A stretch of DNA of 33,055 bases from Pseudogracilibacillus auburnensis (GCF_003201975.1 NZ_QJJQ01000027.1:1-33055), one strand, 5' to 3'. Shown: positions 8,462-16,579, counted from the first letter of the stretch. Notes: generated from the letters alone by a model not told the origin. Translations and numbers: made by a program.

Positions 8462-8508
8462 GAAAAGTCTTTCCCCCAGACTTTTCCGATAGTTGAAAGG
8501 GGAAAAGT
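8462..8508 (+). terminator. hairpin with two competing pairings
   Basis: GAAAAGTCT (8462-8470) pairs perfectly with AGACTTTTC (8478-8486) around TTCCCCC. The same right arm can instead pair as ACTTTTCC (8480-8487) with GGAAAAGT (8501-8508). The first form could terminate transcription of the PH-domain gene, though no long T-run follows. The two forms exclude each other, as in an attenuator. Confidence 0.4.
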
Positions 8509-8580
8509 TAGATGATTAGTCCGATTTAATATTTCCCAAAAAATCATATTTTAACTGATATTGGGGGATATTTTATCAAA

Positions 8581-9784
8581 TTGAATAGAAACTATTCTTT
8601 ATTATTGTTGGGTCAGTCCTTTGCTAATATAGGCGATGTATTATATATGGTAAGTATAATAAGTACGATTTTTGTTTTAACAGGTTCTGCAACAGCTGCC
8701 TCCTTTGTTCCATTTACTATTACCTCATCGATGTTTGTTTCTAGCCTATTGACGCCTCTTTTGATTGGGAAGGTAAATTTGAAGTGGTTAATGGCTGGAT
8801 CCCAAATTGGAAAAACAATTTTACTTGTAACTCTAGGATTTATATTAATTAGTATAACAATATCTAACTACTATTTAATTTTTTTAATCATTGGGTTGAT
8901 TGCCATTTTTGATGGTTGTGCTAGCCCAATAATGCAGACATTGATTCCACATTATGTTAAAACTGAGTATTTAGTACGAGCAAATGGAATGGCTGAAACC
9001 GTTATTCAAATGATTCAAGCAGTGATGTGGTTTTTAGGTAGTTTGTTTTTAGTCATTTTAAGTTCACATCAACTTATTTGGTTGGTCGGAGGTTTCTTTA
9101 TTTTTTCAAGCATACTGTTATGTTTTTTGGAGAACGTTAGTCACCAAACAACAGAGTCAAAAGGAAAATTAGAACAGATAAAAAAAGGTTGGAAAACATT
9201 ATCCAACACTCCTGTTTTGAGGAAAATTGCTTTGATGAACTTTTTCGAGACCATATCGGGAACAGTCTGGATAGCTGCTATTCTATATGTGTTTGTTAGT
9301 GATGCCCTACAAGTCGATAAAAAATGGTGGGGATTTATCAATGGTGCTTTCTTTTTAGGCTTGATCTTAGGAAGTATTTATTGCTTTAGATACACTTCTT
9401 TTGTGGAGAAAAAATTTGGTGCTTTTATTTTTGTTGGCTCAATTGGAAGTTTTTTTAGTCACATTAATGTTTAGCTTAAATAGTGTTCCAATCTTTGCCT
9501 TATTATTATCTCTATGTATTGGACTGTTTGGACAGATAAAAAATATTCCGCAACAAACAGTAATACAAACGAGCGTGTCAAAAGAAGAACTATCAACTGT
9601 TTATACTTCTTTAGGTGCTATAGGAACGGGGACTTTCGGCGTAGGTTCCCTTATTATGGGGATGGTAGCAGATTTGTTAGGGATTAGAATGGTATTTGTT
9701 ATTTCGGGACTACTGCTGGCAATAGTATGTATAGTTGTTTATAACAATAAGCAATTACTTGTAAGTAATGTGATTGAACAATAA
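8581..9784 (+). pseudogene. MFS transporter broken by a 1-base frameshift
   Basis: The 5' part (8581-9474, TTG start after a GGGGGATA site) reads as an MFS protein with about eight or nine membrane segments, then runs into a stop. The remaining C-terminal segments continue in another frame to 9784 (NSVPIFALLLSLCIGLFGQIKNIPQQTVIQTSV...). Removing one T from the run of seven at 9450-9456 turns the sequence into ...GSFLVTLMFSLNSVPIF... and restores one ~400-residue protein, the normal MFS length. So the gene is either inactivated, sequenced with a homopolymer error, or switched by slippage. The intact form would be a 12-TM permease of the YfiS/enterobactin-exporter-like group; substrate unknown. 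Confidence 0.82.
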
Positions 9785-9792
9785 GATGAAAC

Positions 9793-9821
9793 GAAGGGTT
9801 TTGTTAACTGCAAAACCCTTC
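9793..9821 (+). terminator. terminator after the broken MFS gene
   Basis: GAAGGGTTTTG (9793-9803) and CAAAACCCTTC (9811-9821) form a perfect 11-bp stem with a 7-nt loop, 9 nt after the stop. The T-run behind it is weak (ATTGCTT). Confidence 0.7.
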
Positions 9822-9942
9822 ATTGCTTAAATGCTTGTATAGCGTTTGTGAAACTGCATTATTTAAACAGCGGGAACCGTTGATATGAAAATTTCCTTTT
9901 ATTTTCCAAGAGAATATTACAAAGTAAAGGGGTGATTTATAA

Positions 9943-10581
9943 ATGAAAAGTAAAATTGAACAATATGAAAAAGAATATCGAGCGTTTAACCCTTTTAATC
10001 ACTTTAAATTACGTATTAAAGACATGGAGAATAAATCTGATTATGGGGCTGAAGTAGCCATGAAGTGGTCTGAGGTTGTTTCTCAAAATCTGATGAATGA
10101 AACTTATCCAGCCGTTCACCCCATTGGACAAGAGACATTCTCATTATTTGCAGAGTTTTCGACAGGGATATTTGAGTATGCTTTAGATATAGACGGTGCT
10201 ACTTCACTTATAAAAGATCGAAATATTAAACCAGTAACGTTCTCCCCATCAAATATTTTTAAGTCGGTTGATCAAGGTAATATTAATAAAGACCCAAATC
10301 GAATAAAACCCAATCATAAAAACCCAGTAATGGTAATCAAAAGTAAGTACCTGACAGATGATAGAAAATATTGCATTAATGGAAACCATAGAATATTAAA
10401 AGCGTATCGAAAAAACGATGAGCAGATAAAAGTATTTGTATTTAATGATTTGGAGTTTATACCTTTTTTTTATGACGTAATAAGTAAGGCAATGTATTTC
10501 TTAGAAATTGATTATGACAATGTAATGAATGGTAAAAGAAACTTTATTTCCAATGAAAAGAATGTATTTGTATATGATTGA
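9943..10581 (+). CDS. unrecognised protein with ParB/sulfiredoxin-like GNHR motif
   Basis: 212 residues, soluble, rich in Asn/Lys/Phe, with no signal peptide or membrane segment. AAAGGGGTGAT lies about 8 nt before the ATG, so the start is firm. I do not recognise the family as a whole. Residues about 97-168 resemble the ParB/Srx fold: a strand-rich lead-in (NPVMVIKSKYL), then CINGNHRILKAYR (GNHR at 147-150), then IKVFVF. In ParB-like proteins this G-N/E-H/R-R segment binds a nucleotide (CTP or ATP). The N-terminal ~95 residues have no recognisable motif. It is a single gene flanked by terminators on both sides, next to a broken MFS gene. Confidence 0.6.
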   Translation: MKSKIEQYEKEYRAFNPFNHFKLRIKDMENKSDYGAEVAMKWSEVVSQNLMNETYPAVHPIGQETFSLFAEFSTGIFEYALDIDGATSLIKDRNIKPVTFSPSNIFKSVDQGNINKDPNRIKPNHKNPVMVIKSKYLTDDRKYCINGNHRILKAYRKNDEQIKVFVFNDLEFIPFFYDVISKAMYFLEIDYDNVMNGKRNFISNEKNVFVYD

Positions 10582-10633
10582 CCAGCTTAATGAAAACAAT
10601 ATAAAATGAAAATGCGCTTCTATTTTAGATCGA

Positions 10634-10662
10634 CTTCCTTTAAGTTGAAGGGGAGTTTTTTT
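10634..10662 (+). terminator. terminator downstream of the GNHR protein gene
   Basis: CTTCCTTT (10634-10641) pairs with AAGGGGAG (10648-10655), including two G-T pairs, around a 6-nt loop, followed by a run of seven T. Apart from this, 10582-10935 shows no gene; a 108-codon frame across it has non-protein-like composition and reads through the terminator. Confidence 0.7.
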
Positions 10663-10935
10663 ACGTTCGGGAGACAATTGTTGAACTCTGATTTAAAAGT
10701 TTCATACTCAAAAAATCAATTGGTTACATTTTCGTATCGTTATTGGCATTACATATGTTACGATATCAATTATTTTGTAAGAGCCTTAGAATTAGTATCC
10801 CTCCATTTTGTTAAGAGATCAATATTTTATTCAGTTTACTTTTTACCGTACGAATATGGAGCGGCAACGAAAATTTACACACATACCTATAAAAACACAT
10901 ATTGTATAGTACTTGAACATTATGGGGTGTGAACA

Positions 10936-12357
10936 ATGGATTTAACACTAGCTCATTGGGTGTATTTAGCTGGAACAATCATTATTATTTTCACGATGTT
11001 ATTTAAAAGAAATGTCGTTGTTCCTGCTATCGTTGTCACTTTTTTTGTGGCGCTCGCTTATACAGGATCATTTGGTATAGCATTACAATCAACATTTCGT
11101 GCTAGTTTAGTCGCAGCAAGTTCCCTATTTGATATATTTTTAATTATTGCGGTTATGACTGCATTACTTCGCTCACTAAAGGATGTTGGAGCCGATCAGA
11201 AAATGATCATACCGTTTCAAAAGGTGATGGTAAATGGGCATGTTTCTTATTTTGTTTTAATCGCAATTACGTATGCGATTTCGCTTTTCTTTTGGCCGAC
11301 ACCGGCAGTACCACTCGTAGGTGCTATTCTTATTCCAGTCGCTATTCGTGCTGGGTTGCCACCAATCGGTGCAGGTGTGGCGATTGCACTTGCAGGGCAA
11401 GGGATGGCTTTGTCATCCGACTATATCATTCAAATTGCTCCAACATTAAGTGCAAGTGCTGCGAACTTGGACGTTAGTGTTGTCGCAGATCGTGCGTTAG
11501 TGTTATCACTCGTTACAGGTGTGATCGCTATCGGGTTAGCTTATCTTTTTCTTCGTAAGTCCATTTCAACACCTAGTGCAATTCATTTAAAACATTGGGA
11601 GGAGAGTAGTAGTGACGTAAAAATGGAAACGGAAGCAGATGATAACATTCCTACAAATGATACAAAAGGAAATTTGTTTGCGATCGCTGTACCAGTTTCA
11701 TTTTTAGCAATCGTTACTTATATGGTTTTTGCAAAAGTGAGTGGAACAGCTGAAATGGAAGGTGGCGAAGGAGCAGCATTAATCGGCGGGGCAGCCCTTC
11801 TTTTATTGATTGCCGCCTCTGCAACAAATAGTATGAAAAAATCACTTGAAGAAGTTAGTAAGCATATAATTGGTGGACTCGTTTTTGCCTTTAAGGCGAT
11901 GGGAGTGGTCCTTCCGATTGCTGGGTTCTTCTTTTTAGGAAATGACGAAACAGCTGGAAAAATTTTGGGCATGGCGGAAGGAGCACCAGCCTTCTTATTC
12001 GAATTAATTTTAGCTGGAGAACATCTCATTCCGAGCAGTGGCTTTCTCGCGGCATTTGGGATACTCATCATCGGTATGATTACAGGCCTTGATGGTTCAG
12101 GTTTTTCTGGTCTTCCACTCACAGGTGCGTTGGCAGATCCTTTAGGAACGACGATGGGAATCGATCCAACAACACTTGCGGCAATCGGGCAAATGGGTGC
12201 CATTTGGGTTGGTGGCGGAACACTAATCGCATGGTCTTCGTTAGTCGCTGTTGCAGGTTTTGCAAAAGTTCCAGTCATGGAGCTCGTGCGAAAATGTTTC
12301 TTTCCTGTTGTGATCGGATTAATTGCTTCGACAATCGTGGCGATTATGATTTTTTAA
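10936..12357 (+). CDS. ion-transporter-superfamily permease (GntP/CitMHS-like), substrate unknown
   Basis: 473 residues with about 11-12 membrane segments. A central hydrophilic, acidic loop (about residues 213-237) splits two halves. Re-entrant-type motifs typical of the IT superfamily are seen: FFWPTPAVPLVGAILIPVAI in the first half, followed by GVAIALAGQGMALSSDY, and GLDGSGFSGLPLTGALA in the second half. Similar proteins are usually annotated only as membrane protein or H+ symporter. A carboxylate or anion substrate is an inference from the superfamily. GGGGTGTG lies a few bases before the ATG. It is monocistronic, with a terminator 15 nt after its stop. Confidence 0.72.
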   Translation: MDLTLAHWVYLAGTIIIIFTMLFKRNVVVPAIVVTFFVALAYTGSFGIALQSTFRASLVAASSLFDIFLIIAVMTALLRSLKDVGADQKMIIPFQKVMVNGHVSYFVLIAITYAISLFFWPTPAVPLVGAILIPVAIRAGLPPIGAGVAIALAGQGMALSSDYIIQIAPTLSASAANLDVSVVADRALVLSLVTGVIAIGLAYLFLRKSISTPSAIHLKHWEESSSDVKMETEADDNIPTNDTKGNLFAIAVPVSFLAIVTYMVFAKVSGTAEMEGGEGAALIGGAALLLLIAASATNSMKKSLEEVSKHIIGGLVFAFKAMGVVLPIAGFFFLGNDETAGKILGMAEGAPAFLFELILAGEHLIPSSGFLAAFGILIIGMITGLDGSGFSGLPLTGALADPLGTTMGIDPTTLAAIGQMGAIWVGGGTLIAWSSLVAVAGFAKVPVMELVRKCFFPVVIGLIASTIVAIMIF

Positions 12358-12371
12358 AATGTTAAAATACG

Positions 12372-12406
12372 CCCTAAAAGGTAGAAACAAACTTTATCTT
12401 TTGGGG
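12372..12406 (+). terminator. terminator of the permease gene
   Basis: CCCTAAAAGGTA (12372-12383) pairs with TATCTTTTGGGG (12395-12406), 12 bp with two G-T pairs, followed by TTTATTATTTT. Confidence 0.8.
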
Positions 12407-12427
12407 TTTATTATTTTCAAAAAGAAA

Positions 12428-12625
12428 AATGCGGAGTCCAAATCCATAATGCGCAGTTCAGAGAAAAAATGCGGGGTCCCAATCCATAATGCGCAGTTCA
12501 GAGAAAAATGCAGAGTCCCAATCCATAATGCGTAGTTCAGAGGAAAAATGCGAAGTTCAAATCCATAATGCGCAGTTCAGAGAAAAAATGCAGAGTCCAA
12601 ATCATGAATGCGGTTATTTCACGAG
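12428..12625 (+). repeat. ten tandem 20-bp repeats (five 40-bp doublets)
   Basis: Units start at 12428, 12448, 12468, 12488, 12507, 12527, 12547, 12567, 12587 and 12607: spacing 20 bp every time except one of 19. The shared core is AATGCGNAGTYCA. Odd units end in AATCCAT and even units in GAGAAAA, so the higher-order unit is 40 bp. The last unit is degenerate. It lies between the permease terminator and the FAD oxidase promoter region, outside any gene. There are no unique spacers, so it is not a CRISPR array. Confidence 0.9.
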
Positions 12626-12712
12626 TATTTTAATTTAATCTAGCGGGAAAAGATTTTATTTCATATAATGATTTCTATAATGTTAATTACGTAACGAAGT
12701 AGGTGAATCGAG

Positions 12713-14152
12713 TTGCCGAAAAAATACGCTGTTTTACTTCTTGTCATGTACCTGTTATTATTTGCAAGTTCTATTTATCTTTATGAAATGAAACACTCTA
12801 ATCCTGTCGTAACAGATTCTGGACAACTTTTACCGATCAAGATGAAAAGCATCAAAACCGCGACTACAGAAGAAGAGTTACAACAGATCGTCAAACAAGC
12901 AAAGAAAGACGGTGATAAGCTTTCGATTGCAGGGATGCAGCATAGTCAAGGTGGACAGACATTATATCCGAATGCCATCATGCTCGATATGAAAGGGTAC
13001 AATAAAATTTTAGCATTTGATGAAAAAGCGAAAACCATTACTGTTCAAAGTGGTGCAACATGGGATGATATACAGCATTATATTAATCCATCTGGACTTG
13101 CACTAAAGGTTGCGCAATCACAAAATATTTTCACAGTTGGTGGTTCATTAAGTGCGATCGGTCATGGAAGGGACATTCGGTATGGTTCAGTCATTGACAC
13201 AGTTGAGTCATTTCGGCTATTGACACCTACTGGTGAAATAATCGAGGTAAGTCGCAGTAAAAATGCAGAACTTTTTCCGTATGTGCTCGGTGGTTATGGC
13301 CTATTTGGTGTAATCCTCGATATGACGCTGACACTTACCGATGATGAACTATATACAACCGATAATGTTACAATCGATTATCAGGAGTACACAGCATTTT
13401 TTGAAGAGAAAGTGCTACAGCGTGATGAGGTTAAAATGCATATGGCACGGATTTCGGTTGCACCTGATTCATTTTTAGAGGAAATGTATGTGACCAATTA
13501 CGAGTTAGCCCCAAATCAAGAAGACTTAACCGAATACAATAAATTAAAAGGCGAACCTTTAATTGCTCTCCCAAAATTTTTATTAGGCTTGTCAAGATAT
13601 AGTGACTGGGGGAAAAATATTTTTTGGGAAACGCAGAAAAAATATATGGAAACCACGAATCATAAACTGGAAACGAGAAATAATGTGATGCGCTCTGATT
13701 CAAAATTTATGGAATATGATAGTGTAAAGCAAACAGAAGTATTGCAAGAATATTTTGTGCCTGTTCACGAGTTTAGTAGTTATATCGATGATTTGCGTGA
13801 AGTTCTTGAAGCAGAAAAAGACTTTAATCTTCTAAATATAACGATTCGCTATGTCGATAAAAGCGATCAATCTATCATGTCATACGCAAAGGATGATATG
13901 TTTGCTCTAGTTATGCTCATTAATCAAGGGAGAACGAAACAAGATATTGAAGATACAGGTGCTGTTATTGAAAAAATGATCGATGTGACGTTAGCACATG
14001 ATGGCAGTTATTATTTACCATATTATCCGTATCCAACGAGGGAACAGCTTCATAGAGCATATCCAAATGCAGAAGATTTTTTTGCAATGAAACGAAAATT
14101 TGATCCAGATGAACTGTTTATGAATATGTTTTATGAGGAGTATGGAAAATGA
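12713..14152 (+). CDS. membrane-anchored FAD-linked oxidase (VAO/PCMH type)
   Basis: 479 residues. An N-terminal membrane anchor (about 5-24) without a clear cleavage site is followed by a PCMH-type FAD-binding domain (about 45-215). AGMQHSQGG (near 73-81) fits the VAO-family segment whose His often carries covalent FAD; TVQSGATWDDIQ and VGGSLSAIGHGRD are further FAD-site blocks. The C-terminal substrate domain ends with FDPDELFMNMF, which resembles aldonolactone/alditol oxidases. Substrate unknown; probably oxidises a sugar- or alcohol-like compound at the outer membrane face or is anchored inside. The start is TTG after an AGGTGA site. The stop overlaps the next start (ATGA), giving translational coupling. 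Confidence 0.8.
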   Translation: MPKKYAVLLLVMYLLLFASSIYLYEMKHSNPVVTDSGQLLPIKMKSIKTATTEEELQQIVKQAKKDGDKLSIAGMQHSQGGQTLYPNAIMLDMKGYNKILAFDEKAKTITVQSGATWDDIQHYINPSGLALKVAQSQNIFTVGGSLSAIGHGRDIRYGSVIDTVESFRLLTPTGEIIEVSRSKNAELFPYVLGGYGLFGVILDMTLTLTDDELYTTDNVTIDYQEYTAFFEEKVLQRDEVKMHMARISVAPDSFLEEMYVTNYELAPNQEDLTEYNKLKGEPLIALPKFLLGLSRYSDWGKNIFWETQKKYMETTNHKLETRNNVMRSDSKFMEYDSVKQTEVLQEYFVPVHEFSSYIDDLREVLEAEKDFNLLNITIRYVDKSDQSIMSYAKDDMFALVMLINQGRTKQDIEDTGAVIEKMIDVTLAHDGSYYLPYYPYPTREQLHRAYPNAEDFFAMKRKFDPDELFMNMFYEEYGK

Positions 14153-14676
14153 CGTATAAAAGATTTCTTTCTTACCAAAGTACGATTATGATGGCAAGTA
14201 GTATGATTTTTCCTTTTTACGTTTTGTTACTTAAAAACGTCGGACATAATTATGCCCAATTTGGCTGGGCGTATGGAATATTTGCACTCACGGCTGCATT
14301 TGCTTATCCGATTATTGGTAAGGTGTCAGATAAAGTCGGAGATAAGACATTATTTTTTATCTATTCTTTTGGGATGTCGATCATTTTATTAATCTTTCCA
14401 CTCGTGACAGATGTTTGGCACGTATATATTTTGCAACTATTTATGGGTTTATTAGGTGCAGTACAAAAAAACACCGAAAAAACGGCACTCGCCCGCAATG
14501 TGGAAAAAGCAACAGCTGGAAAAGAAATCGGGGCATACCATACGACCATTTCAATTGTTGCTGCCATTGCGATTATTTTAACTGGTTATATGGTCGACTT
14601 TTTAACGATTGCGAGCATTTTTTATGTCGGATCTATTATTTATATCATTAGTGCAATTTTATTAATGAAGAGGTGA
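14149..14676 (+). CDS. half-size MFS-like membrane protein, 175 aa
   Basis: 175 residues with about five or six membrane segments, i.e. one half of a standard MFS protein. It contains the canonical inter-TM2/3 loop motif (GKVSDKVGDKTL near 62-73). It is not an obvious truncation: it starts by a 4-nt overlap with the oxidase gene and its stop overlaps the nitroreductase start by 4 nt, so both ends are fixed by coupling. It ends in LLMKR after a full last segment. It could act as a homodimer or as a membrane partner of the upstream oxidase; substrate unknown. Confidence 0.75.
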   Translation: MTYKRFLSYQSTIMMASSMIFPFYVLLLKNVGHNYAQFGWAYGIFALTAAFAYPIIGKVSDKVGDKTLFFIYSFGMSIILLIFPLVTDVWHVYILQLFMGLLGAVQKNTEKTALARNVEKATAGKEIGAYHTTISIVAAIAIILTGYMVDFLTIASIFYVGSIIYIISAILLMKR

Positions 14677-15260
14677 AGCAAATCGATATTTTACAAGCAA
14701 TGAAGGGGAGAAGATCCATTCATCTTTTTAAAAAAGAACGTGTTTCAGAGGAACTTTTAAAAGAAATTTTTACCTATGCATCATGGGCACCGACCCATTA
14801 TATGAAAGAGCCATGGAATATAAAATTGTACGAGCAAGAGGGGCGGAATAAACTTATTGATGCAACCATTCGAAGTTACCAGCGGCTCGGAATGCTAAAA
14901 TCGGATGGAAGTGAAAAGGCACTTAAGTCCATTGAGTCGATCAAACAATTTTTACTAGAAATACCTCATCATGCGGTTATCTATTTGCCAATCGAACAAG
15001 ATCCTGTTCGTTATGAGGAGGAATATGCCGCCGTATGTGCGTTTATCCAAAATACCCAACTAGCGGCTTGGAAACATGGAGTTGGAATGCTCTGGACGAT
15101 TACACCTTATATGCACGATCCACAATTTTTACAAGAGATTGGGCTACATAGTGATAGAGAAAAAATCGCAGCCGTCATGCAAATTGGCTACCCAAAAAAG
15201 ATACCAAAACGAAAAGAAAGAACTCCAATTGAAGAAAAACTAGAGGTAATTTACAAATAA
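14673..15260 (+). CDS. nitroreductase-family FMN oxidoreductase
   Basis: 195 residues. The N-terminal block MKGRRSIHLFKKERVSEELLKEIFTYASWAPTHYM matches the nitroreductase-family start (R-R-S-x-R/H binding FMN phosphate, then A-x-W-A-P-T-H). The middle AAVCAFIQNTQLAAWKHGVGMLW corresponds to the conserved A.qNm.LaA...GlG segment, and IGYPKKIPKRKER is the usual C-terminal G.p...P.rp.R stretch. It is a flavin-dependent NAD(P)H oxidoreductase of unknown substrate, of the YfhC/YodC-like size class. The GTG start overlaps the MFS stop codon. It is the last gene of the three-gene operon. Confidence 0.85.
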   Translation: MKQIDILQAMKGRRSIHLFKKERVSEELLKEIFTYASWAPTHYMKEPWNIKLYEQEGRNKLIDATIRSYQRLGMLKSDGSEKALKSIESIKQFLLEIPHHAVIYLPIEQDPVRYEEEYAAVCAFIQNTQLAAWKHGVGMLWTITPYMHDPQFLQEIGLHSDREKIAAVMQIGYPKKIPKRKERTPIEEKLEVIYK

Positions 15261-15669
15261 TAAGGAAAAAATATAGTCCAACTTCATTTAAAGAATTCAA
15301 CTATTTTGTATTTCGTCATACTCTTAAGTTAAGTTTGTAATATGTATACAGAAAGTTGGATGTCATATGGCAAAAACTCTTGTACATATTTCATGCGAAA
15401 AGGGTTACGGAACGTAAAAAGGATTGTTCCATTTTGTTAGTTTTGTAAAAAATCCTTATTTAAATTTGCTTGTACCTTAGTAAGGGAGAAGATAGAAACA
15501 TCGATACGAATAGGGTGTAATCGCATCACCAAGAGAGGGAGATGGATTTAATGCTCACGTTAGGGTCATTTTCACACAGGACAATACCTATTATTCGTAT
15601 CGAATTCTTAACTTTTGTAGTATGATAAAAACAACGATCAATAAAATGGGGTAATGAGGAGGTGCTAAG
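15261..15669. other. regulatory intergenic region upstream of the GntR gene
   Basis: No gene of credible length. It contains TGTATACA (15343-15350), a perfect 8-bp palindrome of the GTATAC type bound by many FadR-subfamily GntR proteins. It also contains a 12-bp inverted repeat, TCGATACGAATA (15501-15512) and TATTCGTATCGA (15592-15603), 79 bp apart. A 24-codon frame from 15551 has a possible ribosome binding site but no other support. Confidence 0.4.
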
Positions 15670-16308
15670 GTGGGACAAATTATTAAACCTGAATCGCTCC
15701 ACTTACAGGCGTATAGTATTTTAAAACAATCGATTTTGGACGGGGAGCGTAAACCTTCTGAACGTGTTGTCGAAGCAAAGGTTGCGGGAACTTTAGGGAT
15801 AAGTAGAGGACCTGTAAGAGAAGCAATTCGGATGCTGATTCAAGATGGTCTTCTTGAATATAATGATGGTTTTGTGAAAGTGTATGAACCGACTGTTAAA
15901 GATATCATTGAAATTTTTCAATGTCGTGAAAGCTTGGAAATTCTTGCAATTAAACAGGCGATCGAACATAGTAATGAAACTTTATTAGAGGACTTAAAGA
16001 AAAACATTAAGGAAACTGAACAAGCACTAGATAAAGGCGCTCTTCTTAAACAATTTGATCAACAGTTCCATACGATTATTATTAATGCATCAAAAAATAA
16101 TCATTTAATTCAACTACTTGAAATGATTAAGACAAAAATTCATTATATGCGTAATAATATGATTGATGCTCCATTTTACCCAACGTTACTTGATGAACAC
16201 GAAAAAATATATCAAAGCATCGTAGGAAAAAATGTGGAAAAAGCAACTGAATTAGTAAGTATTCATATACAAAGAGGGTTAGATGGTGTTTTAGAGCATA
16301 TAAATTAA
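15670..16308 (+). CDS. GntR-family (FCD domain) transcriptional regulator
   Basis: 212 residues. The N-terminal winged helix (about 10-70) carries ISRGPVREAIRML, the recognition-helix signature of GntR. The C-terminal FCD ligand domain (about 78-208) keeps the usual metal-ligand set (Asp130, His134, His177, His199), so it likely binds a small acid via a metal. The start is GTG after GAGGAGGTG. It lies just upstream of the phenylalanine dehydrogenase operon on the same strand, with its own terminator and with a palindrome over the operon promoter. It is therefore the probable local repressor, with phenylalanine, phenylpyruvate or phenylacetyl-CoA as candidate effector (inference). Confidence 0.88.
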   Translation: MGQIIKPESLHLQAYSILKQSILDGERKPSERVVEAKVAGTLGISRGPVREAIRMLIQDGLLEYNDGFVKVYEPTVKDIIEIFQCRESLEILAIKQAIEHSNETLLEDLKKNIKETEQALDKGALLKQFDQQFHTIIINASKNNHLIQLLEMIKTKIHYMRNNMIDAPFYPTLLDEHEKIYQSIVGKNVEKATELVSIHIQRGLDGVLEHIN

Positions 16309-16320
16309 AGAAGGAATGTT

Positions 16321-16357
16321 AAAAATCTTATGCTATATGTTAGCGATAAGATTTTTT
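16321..16357 (+). terminator. terminator of the GntR gene
   Basis: AATCTTATGCT pairs with AGCGATAAGATT (one bulged base) around ATATGTT, followed by eight T. Confidence 0.8.
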
Positions 16358-16369
16358 TTATTTATTTAT

Positions 16370-16391
16370 GGTTGACAGTTAACCGTCAACC
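16370..16391. promoter_or_regulatory. 22-bp palindromic operator over the -35 box
   Basis: GGTTGAC...GTCAACC: two 11-bp half-sites meet directly and match at 10 of 11 positions. The palindrome covers the -35 hexamer and most of the spacer of the promoter at 16372-16400, a classic repressor position. The neighbouring GntR regulator is the natural candidate. Confidence 0.7.
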
Positions 16392-16400
16392 GAATATACT
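16372..16400 (+). promoter_or_regulatory. sigma-A promoter of the phenylalanine dehydrogenase operon
   Basis: TTGACA (16372-16377), 17-nt spacer, TATACT (16395-16400): consensus -35 and one mismatch in the -10. Transcription should begin near 16407, giving a leader of about 170 nt. Confidence 0.8.
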
Positions 16401-16537
16401 GTTAAGTAAATTGGGAAACATTTGATTAGTTTGTTAATTTCACATACTAATTTCTTACCATTCATCTTCAGCAAACACTCATCTTAAGACTTGCACATAC
16501 ATTCAATTTTTACCACAACTTGAAGGCGCATACAAAA

Positions 16538-16556
16538 CACTTGCAATCTGCAAGTG
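16538..16556. promoter_or_regulatory. perfect dyad in the operon leader
   Basis: CACTTGCA-ATC-TGCAAGTG, 8-bp arms with 3-nt centre, lies 23 nt before the first start codon inside the transcribed leader. It may be a second operator or an RNA hairpin near the ribosome binding site. Confidence 0.4.
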
Positions 16557-16579
16557 AAAATAAATATGGGGGAAATAAA

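Noticed and set aside
9401-9784. Separate 127-residue membrane protein
   Set aside because: Its sequence is the C-terminal part of the MFS protein begun at 8581; one base in the T-run joins the two frames.
10606-10932. 108-codon open frame on the plus strand
   Set aside because: It runs through a good terminator hairpin with seven T, has no ribosome binding site, and its composition (Tyr/Phe/Ser/His-rich, no pattern) is not protein-like.
12428-12625. CRISPR array
   Set aside because: Units are contiguous 20-bp repeats with no unique spacers, and there are no cas genes.
15551-15625. 24-codon peptide upstream of the GntR gene
   Set aside because: Only a GAGGGAGATGG-like site supports it; too short and of no recognisable character.
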